A stretch of DNA of 64,000 nucleotides from Megaleporinus macrocephalus (GCA_021613375.1 CM038725.1:10849089-10913088), one strand, 5' to 3'; counted from the first letter of the stretch, positions 1 to 11,799 are shown. The notes: generated by a model not told the origin, from the sequence alone. Program-made: numbers and translations.

Positions 1-416
1 TTATCAGGCTACAGGCTGAAACAGATTGCAGCACAGGTCTGCAGGCATGGTTTAGGAGCCATATAGCAGCCATTCCTCCTGCATCCCAGTGGAGCTCACA
101 TGTGTGGTTGTCTCATGTAGACAACCGGAATTATTTATTTCCCATCCATCCTCCTTCCTCTGGTTAAAATCAATGCGGAGATCGATAATCCCTCGGCCTC
201 CTGCAAGTGGACCTTGTGGTTTCTCGGCTTCTTGTAATCTAGCTGGTAAGCAACAAGCTATGCAGCTCTGTTTCTTTAACAAAGACCAATGACCTTCCAA
301 GTTGGGGAATTTGAACAGTCTCATGATGTGTGGAGAAAGAGAGAGAGCACATGTTAATCATGTTATTGCAGCAGATATTTCTCATTTGTTGTTCAGTGAA
401 CACACACATACATATA
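1..416. other. No gene recognised; leading flank
   Basis: Open frames here are short and overlap on both strands without splice signals or recognisable domains. The block ends at a TA dinucleotide directly before the terminal inverted repeat of a Tc1-like element. Confidence 0.5.
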
Positions 417-1290
417 CAGGGGTTGGACAAAGAAACTGAAACACCTGGTTTTAGATCCCAATAATTTATTAGTATGGTGTAGGGCCTCCTTTTGCGGCCA
501 ATACAGCGTCAATTTGTCTTGGGAATGACATACACAGAGTCCTGCACAGTGGTCAGAGGGATTTGACCTCGCTCCTCCAAAACACCCCAAAGATGCTCAA
601 TAATATTTAGATCTGGATGTTCAACTTCACTTTCATGTTCATCAAACAAATCTTTCACCAGTCTTGCTGTGTGTATTGGTGCACTGTCCTCCTGATACAC
701 GGCACCGCCTTCAGGATACAATGTTTAAACCATTGGATGTACATGGTCCTCCAGAATAGTTCGGTAGTCCCTGGCAGTGACGCGCCCATCTAGCACAAGC
801 ATTGGGCCAAGGGAATGCCATGATATAGCAGCCCAAACCATCACTGATCTACCCCCATGCTTTACTCTGGGCATGCAACAGTCTGGGTGGTTCGCTTCTT
901 TGGGGCTTCTCCACACCGTAACTCTCTTTGATGTGGGGAACAGTAAAGGTGGACTCATCAGAGAACAATACATGTTTCACATCGTCCACAGCCTAAGATT
1001 TGAGCTTCTTGCACCACTGAAACTGAGGTGCAGTTGAGGTGCACATTTAATTCTGCTGTGATTAGCACCCCAACATCCCTTTCAGACAGCCTCCTCTTGC
1101 GACCACAGTTAATCCTGTTGGATGTGGTTGGTCCTTCTTGGTGGTATGCTGACATTACCCTGGATACCATGGCTCTTGATACATTACAAAGACTTGCTGT
1201 CTTGATCACAGATGCACCAGCAAGACGTGCACCAACAATTTGTCCGCTTTTGATCTCTGGTACGTCCTATAATGTTGTGTTATTGCAATA
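417..1290 (-). pseudogene. Tc1-like transposase relic with one recognisable terminus
   Basis: Conceptual translation of the minus strand gives three blocks in Tc1/mariner order. A helix-turn-helix region (NVSRAMVSRVMSAYHQEGPT, near 1150-1209) is followed by GGRSVMVWAAISWHSLGP (about 845-900) and then QEDSAPIHTA and LNIIEHLW (about 590-690). The last two carry the second catalytic Asp and the final acidic residue of the DDE triad. The first Asp block (FSDEST-like, about 945-960) is present but in another frame, so a frameshift has broken the gene. The left terminus begins CAGGGGTTGGACAAAG directly after a TA (415-416), as expected for a TA-targeting element. I find no matching terminus on the right before 1400, so the 5-prime end of the element appears lost or degraded. 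In the family this protein cuts and pastes DNA at TA sites; here it is dead. Confidence 0.88.
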
Positions 1291-1346
1291 TTTTGAGCAA
1301 AACTGTGCTCTTACCTGCTAACTGCTCTTACTGGTGCAATTAATGT

Positions 1347-1630
1347 TTTCACACCAATATTTGCGCTGAAGACCATTGCAAACCCTGCCAGTCTGAGATA
1401 GACAGGAACCAAAAACTGGTGGTGGAGGGGAGGAACAAGGAGAACAGCAGAATGTTGACTATATCATTAGAACAGGTACGTAAGAACAGTCATTTGAAAG
1501 ACAGGTGTAGGCCCAGCGATTTGCCTGGAGAATGAATGAACGTAACGTAGTATTACAGAATGCCCAGCCGAGCTTGGGCTACATCCTCCATACATGTTGT
1601 TTTGTCACTTGAGCAGTGTATTGTATCAAA
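1347..1630 (+). repeat. Direct repeat A, copy 1
   Basis: About 280 bp that recurs at 3605-3891 in the same orientation. Both copies contain AACCCTGCCAGTCTGAGATA and the block around GATTTGCCTGGAG and CCCAGCC. I do not recognise the source element. Confidence 0.85.
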
Positions 1631-2482
1631 TATATTAAAACACTCTGGGCAGGGAACAATTTTTTAATTTGATATCCCCTGCAAATTATTTAGGAGATCA
1701 CGCTGGACCAAGGCAAGAACCCTGTCTTGTGCAGATCTACTAAATAATTTGCAGGGGAGGATTCAGTTTGAGGCAATGCGGTTATTGCGGGTTAACAGCC
1801 AACATGTTGTGGACTTGTGTGCGGAGGTACTACGTCTGGCAGGGTGGAGCGGGCTCAGACAATTTCTGGCTGCTCGTAATTACAAACAGGAAGGTAATAA
1901 ATGATCCGTAAGTGTGCTGCAAACACAAACGTATTACTAATCAAAAGCAGCAAAACACACAAAGCAATATAACAGTGAATAATTTGCTGATTTTTGTCCA
2001 CTGCAACATCCTTTAAGGCTGGGTCGCGGCCTCAACATCTGTTTTGGCTTTAATTTAACGTCAGCTAACCTGTAGGCGTCTTTTAGAGTAATGATCTAAG
2101 AATAGAATGCTGACACAGCCAAAAATAACGTTCGTAGTAAAGCCCAGCTGCTAGGCTGTTATTTTTTTTCTTGGCTGTGTTGCTGCGTGCTTGTCTGTTG
2201 ATAGTAAGATCATGTAATGTGATGCTCATTGATTGGTATCAAGGAAAGATCACATGGTTTTACTGGCCCAAAAAATATGCATGGGGTCTGCTAGAATCCC
2301 TAGATTTCGTGGGTGCAGGCAGATGTGATTAGTGGTTGATTTAATAATCAGGCCTATGCAGACCTCTAAGTTTTTAAGAGGCACACATCATTAAAAAAAT
2401 ACACATGATCATGAATATAGTAAAAAATAAATGGAACAATCTGCATAGAAAAGGCTTGGTTCAATATTTCTTCTGGATAACT
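1631..2482. other. No gene recognised
   Basis: AT-rich sequence between direct repeats. A short inverted pair flanks 1670-1760 (CTGCAAATTATTTAG near 1679 and CTAAATAATTTGCAG near 1738), forming a hairpin with about 15-bp arms. Nothing else is assignable. Confidence 0.5.
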
Positions 2483-2693
2483 CTAGTAATTGCACAGATT
2501 TGTTCACTTCCTAAAACAGTCCTTAATACTTTTATTGAAGCAGGTGCACCCCTGGCCACACCACATGTCTACAGAACTCACTTTTGTACATTTTAATACA
2601 CAAGTACTGTTTATTTGCTGAATATAACATATGAAACATATTAGGGGGGGATATGAACAGAAAATATGCCTGTAGAAAAGTTCAATTTTATGT
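2483..2693 (+). repeat. Direct repeat B, copy 1
   Basis: About 210 bp matching 3265-3480 in the same orientation, including CAGGTGCACCCCTGGCCACA and the block around TACACAAGTACTGTTTATTTG. The small open frames here are by-products of the repeat. Confidence 0.85.
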
Positions 2694-2754
2694 TTTTTTC
2701 TTTTTTTTAACATCAGACAAAGTTAATTTTAAATTAACTTTAAAATTACATTTT

Positions 2755-3135
2755 GCATCAGAATCAGAAATACTTTATTGATCCCAGGTGGAAATTGCAG
2801 TTATTGCAGTAGCAGCCCGTTATGTAGAAGAATAAACACACTAATAATAATTTACAACAAGAAAGAAATTTGTAATATGTACACAAGTCTTATGATGCAA
2901 TAGAAGAATAAAATATAAAGTGACTGTGGCTATAATAATAAGTACAGATATACTGTATACAGCATTAAGAGTTTAGGAGTAGGAAAGTTATTGCACATTT
3001 GAGTTGTTGCACACAATTAAATTATAGTTCTATTGTTATTACTGTACATGTGAAAGGTGTCGTACGTTAAGAGAGGAGTTATAAAGTCTGATAGCCACTG
3101 GTAGAAATGACTTCCTGTGGTGTTCTGTAGTGCAA
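2755..3135 (-). mobile_element. Fish retroposon fragment inserted between repeats B and C
   Basis: The left edge reads ATACTTTATTGATCCCA, the reverse complement of the TGGGATCAATAAAGTAT motif that ends many teleost retroposons and that also occurs in plus orientation at 7838-7860. The rest, to about 3130, is AT-rich and unlike the surroundings. Repeat copies B-prime and C-prime at 3265-3590 are contiguous, whereas B and C here are separated by this block. It therefore looks like an insertion that came after B and C were established. The exact family is not assigned. Confidence 0.6.
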
Positions 3136-3139
3136 ATGA

Positions 3140-3245
3140 CTAAAATAGGATTAGAAATGCTTATTTTTACTATTAACGCCAAAGTCCTTGTGTCAGAAAC
3201 AAGGTTTTATGGCATTTTCATAATTTATTTATTTATTTATTTTAG
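3140..3245 (+). repeat. Direct repeat C, copy 1
   Basis: About 105 bp matching 3480-3590. Both contain AAATAGGATT, a CCAAAGTC core and TTTATGGCATT, and both end in an ATTT-rich run. Confidence 0.8.
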
Positions 3246-3264
3246 AGTATTAAAAGTAAACAAA

Positions 3265-3480
3265 TCTAGCAATTGCATAGAGTTGTTTACTTCCTAAAGC
3301 ACACTTCAATTTTATTGAAACAGGTGCACCCCTGGCCACACCCCATGTTTTGGTAAGTGGTCTACAGAACTCACTTTTGTACATTTTAATACACAAGTAC
3401 TGTTTATTTGCTGAATAGAACATATGAAAAATATTGAGGGGAAAAACCTAAAATATGCTCTGTAGAAAAGTTTAATTTAA
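3265..3480 (+). repeat. Direct repeat B, copy 2
   Basis: Second copy of the block at 2483-2693, with a roughly 12-bp insertion (TTTTGGTAAGTG) after CCCCATG. It runs straight into repeat C copy 2. Confidence 0.85.
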
Positions 3481-3590
3481 AATAGGATTTAAAATGTTTA
3501 TTTTTCTGATTACCTCCAAAGTCTTTGTGGTAGAAGCAAGGCTTTATGGCATTGTCATATTATTTATTTATTTTTTTTTTTTAAGTTATA
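3480..3590 (+). repeat. Direct repeat C, copy 2
   Basis: Second copy of 3140-3245, directly after B copy 2 and directly before A copy 2. This suggests that A, B and C belong to one larger duplicated unit. Confidence 0.8.
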
Positions 3591-3604
3591 TTGCAGGCCC
3601 TGTG

Positions 3605-3891
3605 TTCACACTAAGATTCGCCCTGAAGACCTTTGCAAACCCTGCCAGTCTGAGATAGACAGGGACCAAAAACTGGTGATGGAGGGGAGGAACGAGGAGA
3701 ACAGCAAAATGTTAACTCTCTATATCAGCAGGTATGCAAGAACAGACATTTGAAAAGCAGGTTAAGGCCCAGTGATTTGCCTGGAGTAATGAATAAAAGA
3801 ATAACATAGTATTAAAGAATTCCCAGCCAAGCTTGGACTACATTCTCCATACATGCCACTTGAGAAAAAGAGGAAGTGCATTTTATCAAAT
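3605..3891 (+). repeat. Direct repeat A, copy 2
   Basis: Second copy of 1347-1630, diverged by substitutions and small indels. Confidence 0.85.
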
Positions 3892-3930
3892 CAAGTGCAA
3901 ATGCAATCCATTATCCATTACCAAGTATCC

Positions 3931-3957
3931 ATCCATCTATCTATCTATCTATCTATC
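3931..3957 (+). repeat. (ATCT)n microsatellite
   Basis: Six to seven tetranucleotide units preceded by ATCC units. This may be the tail of an old retroposon. Confidence 0.9.
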
Positions 3958-5177
3958 CAGTAAGGCAGACACTCAAGGGTTACACAAATGCTTTAGAAGA
4001 AATGAGAGCCTTTTCAGAAGCCAAGGCTCTTAGAATGACTGAATCACATGACGCTCAGCAGTCTAGCTTTTAGACATATGAACTGCATTGTAATTCATGT
4101 TAAGCAAAGTTAATAGCAACCTAAATGTTACTGTATGTAATTTGTGTGATAAGAAAATTTGGAAAGTGGATGTGGGCGGCAGGTCATAATTTTTCATCTT
4201 TTGATTAAAAATGTAATAAACGTCAGCAGTAGACTGATTTGATAATTAAATAACACCACCTTCACACAGTGCACACTATGAGCTCTGGGACCAGAAGAAA
4301 CGCTGACAGCAGCATTTTCATAAGCAGCTCTTATTATGCACAAAAGGAAAAAAAAGACTGGGCCAACATTTCGAGCAGGTGCACTGAATATCTCCTCCGT
4401 TCTGCATTCGCTGTGTGGAAAGTCAGAGACGAGACAGCCTTGATCACTCATTTTTAGACAGCGCTATGAATAAATTATAATAATACTATCACAAATCACA
4501 ACGCTATATGAATATGGGCTCATAATGTGCTTCAAATGAGCTAAAAGAGTAAGAAGCTCCATATTACTAGCTTTTCTACCAATCAGTCAGCTGACCACAT
4601 GACTTTTCATAATACATACAACCTTCAGTATTGTGTCTGAGGAAGAGAAGCTGATACTTGTTTGCATAACATATTCTTGGTATTTTTTCATGGCCAAATA
4701 AGTGTGCTTAGAATAGATACATATTCAAAAAGTGGCTAAAAGTGAATCTTTTATGAATTAAGTGCAATTAAAAGTCAGGTCTACACACTAGCAGTAGTTA
4801 ATGTGTTTCACTGAAGTCTTCAATGAATAATACAAAGCATATTTTAAATGTGGGCCTCAAGAAGCATCAACAGCATGGATTTTGATGGATTTTGCAGTGA
4901 CTGGGCAATTGGAGTGCATGACCTACACAACAGATTAGGTGTATTTGTACTTGTTTTTGTGTCCATGTTGCCCTCAGCATCAAAAAGGTGACTCACACAG
5001 TCACTCAATCTGTTTATGAGCGAGGACTGGACGATAAGACAACTAGTCAATAGCCAGCATTACTGGAAATGTGCAATACTGTGCAAACCTCAAGACCACC
5101 CTTCAGTTTGTTTCATTTCCAGTAAAAATTGCCATTAAGTCATTCATGCTACAAGACACATAACAGGAAATGTTTTA
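3958..5177. other. No gene recognised
   Basis: AT-rich sequence with only short overlapping open frames. Around 5084-5177 there is a fragment (ACTGTGCAAACCTCAAGACC) resembling the ends of fish Tc1-type elements that start with CAGTACTGTGCAAA. No other feature is supportable. Confidence 0.45.
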
Positions 5178-6840
5178 TACTGTTTATAAATATTTGGATG
5201 CCAAAACTTTTGCTGTATTACTGTCAGTTCCACCATATTGAAGCTTGAATAAAGAATATGAGCACAAACTGCAGACTTTAAATGAAAGCTAAGGGGCTTT
5301 TATATCCATAACCAGTTAACGATGTAGTAGCCCCAACATTAAGGGCTCAAAAATAGTTGGGCATATGGCTACTCGGCTGTTCCATGGTGATAGAAATCAT
5401 TCTCATGGTCTTAACCATGCTTATTGTAGAGTACCACCAAATGATCGTTTCATGCCCCTATTTCTGCAGAGAGTTGATTAACTCCATTCTTTGTTTATAT
5501 TGAAATGACCCTTTGTCTCCTGCCGTTAAAGTGATACCAATTACCACCTTGCTCCACCCGAATCTACTCCTCTTCTCCATTTGTTCTCATCGTTACCCAC
5601 TTTATGCCCTCCTTAACCGGCTAACCCTCCCCTACTTAAACCATGTCAGACTAGACTAGATTTGAGACTGGACTCAACGGGGCTGGACTGGCAACAGGCC
5701 GATGACCCCAGCTGTGCCTGTTTATGATTCTGCATGCACGTGATTAAGACTAACTGATTGTTGACCGACAGAGCTGAACCCATACCCGTCTCTGTATGTG
5801 TGAATATACTCCAAGTCAAAGCTAAAGATTTCAGATGCCAGTCTCGTTACTATTGAATGCTGAATTTTTAACAGTGGCCAGGTATACATTAATCCCCCCA
5901 TTATTTTACTCGTTATTAGGAAGTTCTAAGTCCAAAAAGCTTCACCGTGACGTAACATCAGAATAAACCCATCAGAGAGAGAAAGAATAAAACCATTAGG
6001 TGTGCCCAATCAACCATTTGGTATATTCTTCTAAAAAAAGATGGCACTGGTCACCTCGGAAACCATGCAGACTCTGAAGATGCTGGAAAACAATTATGAT
6101 GGATGACAATTATTTTCCAGAAAATCAACAACACCTTCCAGGAAATCGCTCTGTCAACAGTAAAGAGACTTAGAGTAAAAACAGATTTATCACATGACGT
6201 TAGCCAATATCAGTGTGGTCAAATTAGAGCTTCCCAAAAAAATGAATAAATAAATAAATTCTAAAAAAGCAAGTACAGTTATGGAACCACATCCTATGAA
6301 CTAATGTGACAAGACGAGACCGATGCACCAGAATGGTAGAAAGAGTATGGAGAAGAGAAAGAACAGGAGGTAGCGTTATGGTGTGGGCATGCATTGCTTC
6401 CAATGAACTGGTTCCCTTTTATGTAACAGCAGGATGATTAACCTGATGATTAAGATCAAGTGTTTCACAATGGCCAAGTCAACCACCTGACCTCAATCCA
6501 ATCAGGTACACGATTGACTTGTAATACTGATGTTAAAACAATAACTGCAATAAAAAGTCTGACAAAGCACCACCAAGGAGGACACCCATGGTCATGATGT
6601 CTATAGGTTCCAGACTTCAAATGTTTCTTGACTGTAAATGATTTGCAAGTATTGAAAACAAGTATTGAAGGACAATGTAATTCATGATGAAATTAGTTCA
6701 TCCAGTTAGTTTTGAGTCCCTATGATGTTAGTAATTTGTACAAAGGTTCTCTCAACTGTGATGTAAAAAACCTTAAATTAATACTGATAGTCAGCACTTC
6801 CAGCTCATATTTATTATGTCATTTTAATTCCAGATCTTAC
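5178..6840 (+). pseudogene. Degenerate Tc1-like element, split by an LTR
   Basis: Block order and wording match the element at 59660-62064. Shared are a left end with ATATTTGGATGCCAAAACTTTTG, a CTCAAAAATAGTTGG block at 5346-5360 (CCAAAAGTAATTGG in the other copy), an ATGGCCAGGT stretch now interrupted, GTATGGAGAAGAG near 6345, GTGTGGGCATGCATTGCTTC near 6382 and CCACCTGACCTCAATCCAAT near 6485. The last encodes PPDLNPI, the stretch before the final catalytic Glu, but the next codon reads Arg. There are many stops and frameshifts. The right end fades near TTTTGAGTCCC (6710) and 6835. The LTR at 5388-5873 sits inside it. Confidence 0.75.
5388..5873 (+). mobile_element. Solo LTR, family 1, copy 1
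   Basis: This 486-bp segment starts TGATAGAAATCAT and ends AACA. It is flanked by ATGG on the left and GTGG on the right, consistent with a mutated 4-bp target duplication. It aligns along its length with 37984-38392: CTGCAGAGAGTTGAT, TTTGTCTCCT, GTGATACCAAT, CTACTTAAAC (a TATA-like position) and CTGAATTTTTAACA at the end. Removing it rejoins the Tc1 sequence TTCCATGG plus CCAGGT. No internal retroviral-type genes or second LTR are present, so it is most simply a solo LTR left by recombination. Confidence 0.8.
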
Positions 6841-7414
6841 TTGATTTTCTCCAATGTCAGAAAGTCCAAAGCTTTAAGTAGGCTACTGTTTTTTGATGGT
6901 CTGTCAGGTCTTTTTTTTTTTCCCCCGCAATCCATTTGAATTTCTTCTATTTTTGCAAGTGGAACATCCTTCATCTAATCTTTGAAATATCTCCTGAAAA
7001 GTGAATAACTTGTACTTGATGGCCACTTTGACAGGCTATTATGCAAATGTAGCATAATGTCTGAATTTAGCGCAGTATGGTATGTGGCTCCCAGGGTCAA
7101 AATAAAAAAAGTTTATAAAATGAGGGAAATATCTTGTGCATATTTTAGATTTGTACAGCTATTTCAAAGTCTTACCAGCCCGAGGGTTTGCATAGTGCTG
7201 AGTAAATGCTTGCCTATTAACTTACTGATTTCTTGACAATGTTGTTCTACTGTGCAGGCAGTGAGCCAGATACAGATCACAAAGCATTGTGAACATGTTG
7301 CAGCTGTGAATGCTGTTGGGCAATAACATTCTGGCAGATAAGTAGATTTTCGCAGTCTGATTAACACCGCAATGTTATGTTAGTGCCAAGCTGGAGGGGA
7401 CACAAGCAATTTAC
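6841..7414. other. No gene recognised
   Basis: AT-rich sequence with a short T/C homopolymer run near 6910. Open frames are short and unsupported. Confidence 0.45.
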
Positions 7415-8384
7415 AATACAGGTACACTTTGCAATTCTACATTTAAAGACTGTAGTCCATTTGATTCTCCACATACTTTGTTAGCCCACTTTTTCACCCT
7501 GTTCTTCGATGATCAGGACCCCACCACAGAGCAGATATTATTTGGGTGGTGGTCATTCTCAGCACTGCAGTGACACTGACTGATGGTGGTGTGCACTGTT
7601 GCCAACTCCTCAGTAAGGAAGTAGCTATTGGCTGTACTAAAAGTCACTAGAAGTCGCTAAAGGACGTAATCGCCTAATTTGAATAATGGTCTATTTGCGT
7701 GAATTTGAAGGAATAACGTTGTGGAAGAGACAACAAGTGAGTAAAAACATAACAAAATAACTACAAATGAACTGTGAATAAATGAACTTGGATTCTTTTT
7801 CATTGCCTTTGAAATAGGCCGTGTCACACTGAAGAATTTCCCTATGGGATCAATAAAGTATCCATCTATCTATCTATCTATCTAAGACACATTTATATTT
7901 ACATCCTGCTCTGTAGATAGGGGGCGGGGTCAGCGGCGGCTTAGGGCATGCCCAGTGAGTGTAGTGGGTCGTGGAGTGGTGTGGGTCTGCTCACTCACTG
8001 TCCACTCTATTACTCTATTAAACATGCCTACCTTGCGGGTCCACCATGTCAATGTTAAGTCAGAGACAATAGCTCATCTGTTGCTGCAGAGCTTGTGTTC
8101 CTCTAGTCCTTTATCACTGGTCACAGGACTTTGCCCACAGGACACTGTTGGCTGAATGTTGTTGGTTGGTGGACTATTCAGTCCAGCAGTGACACTGAGG
8201 TCCACTCATACCAGCATCCACACACACACCATTACTCATATCAGTGTCACGGCAGTGCAGAGAATGATCCACCTCCCTTACAGTACCTGCTGTGAGGTGG
8301 TCCTGACCAGGGATATACAACATATGCAGCAAATCAGATAGACTGCTGTCTGTAATTCTTGAACTACAAAGTGTTCCTATATGG
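7415..8384. mobile_element. Palindromic element, family P, copy 1 (interrupted)
   Basis: The termini are inverted: GTACACTTTGCAATTCTAC at the left and GAACTACAAAGTGTTCCTA at the right. The internal halves are also inverted: ATTCTCAGCACTGCAGTGAC near 7555 against GTGTCACGGCAGTGCAGAGA near 8244. I know this repeat as abundant in otophysan fish genomes; its transposon class is not certain to me. A retroposon at about 7590-7975 splits it. The open frames inside are by-products. Confidence 0.75.
7590..7975 (+). mobile_element. Retroposon inserted in family P copy 1
   Basis: Starts near GTTGCCAACTCC and carries AAAGTCACTAGAAGTCGCTA. It ends with the tail TGGGATCAATAAAGTAT plus (ATCT)n at 7862-7884. 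The block from 7885 to 7975 is GC-richer and may belong to it or to a third piece. The tail marks it as a target-primed retroposon in plus orientation. It shares the 3-prime motif with the minus-oriented fragment at 2755-3135. Confidence 0.6.
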
Positions 8385-9480
8385 TATGTGCAGCTGACAA
8401 TGAGTGTAGATTCAAGGAGGCAAATGATTGGTGAGTGTGTCTCTATCCATATATCTATAGTAAAAAGTGAGGGGGGCCTTTTTTTTTTACCCATGGCCAG
8501 TCAAATTAAATTCAAATATTTTATACAATGTTCATTGACTTATTTCGATGACAGCTAACTAGATTCTATATGTCCATGTCAACTCAGTCAAAATGTCTAG
8601 ACTCTGTTGAGACTAGGTTGCCAGTAAATAAGTATTAAATCACTGAACAGGGAAGGTAGTTTGCAGAGGACTACAGTCCAGCACTAACATAACTAAGATG
8701 CTGAAAGTTTTGAAAGTTAAGGGCAAGAAACATGCTAAGGTGCAATGCAGCGACTTTACATTTCCTCCTCATTATCTCCATCTCCATCAGAGCAGCAGAG
8801 ACAAGATGTCTATTATGTCAAGAAATGAAAGTCTTTTTACATTTTAAGAAGTTTGCATTGGATTAGAGAAATATTTAAACAACGACGACACATACTGAGA
8901 AAGGTTCTGTGCTGGTAATAATAGAATGACAGTGAGGAGTTCATTTCTGGCACAGAGCAGCGCTAAATCAAATACAAAGAGTTAACTAGTTTGTACTTTA
9001 CAATTATGATCACATGCTTCAGGGCTGCTTCAGGCTATTCTATATCCACAGTTGCTATTAAGTCATTACTGTCATTGAGAGCAATTATGCTCATTATAAA
9101 TTATTAAAATGCAATTACATTGACATTTGATTAACACCCACTCTAACATGTTGGGCATGTCTTTCAACCCGTTTTGTGTTTTAAAACAATTATTAAAAAA
9201 ATAGTGGTAACACTATTTCATGCTATGGTTAGTACATAGTATTTAATAGGAAAGTATATATTAATTGTAAAGCTCTTCATCTATGTCTACCTTAAGTAAA
9301 AACAATGGCAACTACACGAGATGACCAACTCTGTCACCACCAGAAAAACAGCACTTAAGCTTTTTAACTTTGAGACACTGGAGAAAGTCCAACTCCATCG
9401 TTTTTTTTAAATCTGAGAAAATATGTTGGTCATTTCACAGTGAGAAGAAAACTTAATACTATGGGTGTGAAATGATGTGA
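8385..9480. other. No gene recognised
   Basis: AT-rich, apparently unique sequence with a T run near 8480. No splice-flanked frame or repeat that I recognise. Confidence 0.45.
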
Positions 9481-9484
9481 AGTC

Positions 9485-9765
9485 CATCTATCAATATTTT
9501 CTGCTTTATCCTGCTATTTGGGGTCACGTGGGGATGTTGTGGGCTGGAGCCAATGCCATCGGGTCATCGGGTGACTGCAGGGTACACCAGGGACAAGTTG
9601 CCAGTCCATCGCATAGTCAACACACACTCACATCTAGAGGCAGTTTAGAGTGACTGATAAACCTAACATGCATTTGTTTGGACTGTGGGAGGAAACCCAC
9701 TCAAGCACGGGGAGAACATGCCTACTCCACACATACACTGGACTGGTCACCCCAGAACCAAATTC
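9485..9765 (-). mobile_element. Teleost dispersed repeat, family G, copy 1
   Basis: Carries the familiar fish repeat phrases GGGGTCACG, GCCAGTCCATCGCA, GGACTGTGGGAGGAAACC and GGGGAGAACATG in the usual order. Orientation is inferred from copies with a CCATCCATCC start, which I read as the reverse complement of a retroposon tail. Probably the 3-prime part of a non-LTR retrotransposon; family not assigned. Confidence 0.75.
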
Positions 9766-9894
9766 TGAGTAATTACTGTATTTTAGCATCAAGTACTATC
9801 AGGTGGTTTTCATTTAAATTAAATTACTTTTAATTACTGCTTATTTATTTATTAATTACTAGGTAACAGCTAGGTTTTGCAAACATTGCACACG

Positions 9895-10085
9895 ATCATC
9901 CATCCATCCATCTTTACCCCGCTAGTTGGGGTCATGGGGTGGAGGGGTTAGGGGGCTGGAGCCAATCCCAGAATCATCAGGCGAAGGTGGGGTACACCAT
10001 GGACAGGTCGCCAGTCCATCACATGGCCAACACACACTTGCTGTGGGGCAACAGTGCTAACCACTACACAACAGTGCCTCTCCCC
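9895..10085 (-). mobile_element. Teleost dispersed repeat, family G, copy 2
   Basis: Begins with CATCCATCCATCC and continues GCTAGTTGGGGTCATGGGGT, GGTACACCATGGACAGGTCG and CAGTCCATC. It is shorter than copy 1 and ends after the ACACAC region. Confidence 0.75.
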
Positions 10086-11490
10086 ACACACAACCATTCT
10101 CCAGAAATTTATAGTCAAAATAAAATATGTATTCTCTACTTCCTATACAAAAATGGTCAAAGTTGGAGGCTTTCAGTCATATGAACCTTCCAATGGACAT
10201 CGCCCCACAGCCCAGCTCCCAAGCATGAGGGAAAAGGTCCACACGTCATACTTAAAGATTTCTGTTTGTTTCGGTTAGCAGTGAATTAATTAATTAATTT
10301 ATAACGTAATATGTTTAGGAAAAAGTTCTGCTCATTGCATGCAATGACACATCTATAGCAGTGAAGTCTCCAAATCCCCAAACCTTATAAGGTGAAGATG
10401 GAATTACCCCTTAATATACACATGTACTAAAGATATCCAACAATTAGAGTGAACTTTAAATGAGTAATGTTGAACTATTCCCGCTCTGTTTACAGTTTAT
10501 CATGACTCTGTGCTAGAGGCAGTCGAGTCATTACTTACTAAGAGATAGAATAACAGGTGCATTAGTTGAATATTTGTGATAAGGCCATAAATGGCACCAA
10601 TATACAGTAAACCATATTAGAACTTTAATTTAAAACTCTTTTTGTGAGGCTGTTGCTTATTCCACATTTATAATGAAACAAATACGGTGGGCATAACATT
10701 ATGGAAATTAGATCGTTATGAGTCCAGTCAGAATGAGTTAAGACCTCCGGTAACTGGAGAACAAAAAAAAAAAAAAAAAAAAAAAACATTCTCTGGACTA
10801 TACTATTCACTGTATGTTGGGAAGCTTGCAGAGCAGCGAGGCTGTAATTTGAGGGGCTGTTATGTAGAGGAAATGACTGTATAGATATTATTTTTACCTT
10901 ACAGTCACATAACTTTAGAGATTAGGTCAGCAGCTGGACACTTTTATGGATGTTTTACAGTCATTTTGAGATTAAGGGTGCATTCAGATGGAGACGCCGT
11001 GAGCAGGTTGGTTTTGGTTCACTTCAAAACAAACCCAGTTACTGTTTGCTTGATGCAGAAACCCGACACAAATCAAACACATCTTAACGATCCAGTGATA
11101 GAATTAACTGCTGCCTCCTGTCTACATAAGTTTTTTGGTACATGGAAAAGACAAGTTTCTGATGCTGTTGCCCAAGTTGTCGCTATCTAAAGAAAAACTT
11201 ATTTCTTCCAGATGTTAATTTTTCTACTTCAGTTGAACAACCACTGCTGGGAGGGTTACATTTACAAATACAAAATACATGCCCTAACAAATAGATAAAT
11301 AAATATATGTAAAATATACACACACATCACATCCAGCTTACATAATACTCTGTAGCATACTACTATACCCTGAAACGCTAACCCCATTGTAACAAAAGCA
11401 TGCATGCAGCTAAAATAGTTTGCAGAAATTTATCATGTAAACTTTATTGGAGCAGCCTTACAGGTGAATGCCAGTAGCAGTCACACAACT
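10086..11490. other. No gene recognised; contains an A24 run
   Basis: Mostly AT-rich. A run of 24 A lies at 10763-10786, possibly an old poly(A) retroposon tail although no head is recognisable. An open frame of 74 codons at 10966-11190 lacks splice sites or a known domain. Confidence 0.4.
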
Positions 11491-11505
11491 GGTCAAAGGT
11501 TTTAG

Positions 11506-11567
11506 TATACTACCAGTCAAATGCTTTAAAACTATTGACCGGTAGTGTTTTAAGACATTTGACCGGT
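11506..11567. repeat. Short hairpin element with ACCGGTCAA ends
   Basis: ACTACCAGTCAAATGCTTTA is followed by its near-perfect reverse complement, which ends GACATTTGACCGGTAGT. Arms are about 25 nt, and an extra inverted copy of the terminus (TTGACCGGTAGT) sits in the loop. ACCGGTCAAA is familiar to me as a fish DNA-transposon terminus, so this is probably a collapsed, end-only remnant. Confidence 0.6.
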
Positions 11568-11799
11568 AGTGTGTGTATGTATGCATGTAAATAAACATGT
11601 TAAATAGATAAACCCCTTCATGTAATCCATTAGCTTCATCTATGTAACTGTAGTTCAAATGTTATCAGTTTATATTAGAATGCAGTTGAACCAAACCCAT
11701 TATAAAGTCATTGGTATTTGACTGCAAATGTAAATTATATTATGTATTAAGGCATTTCTTAGCAGACTTCGTAAATGTGGTACCAAGACCTGATAGAGA

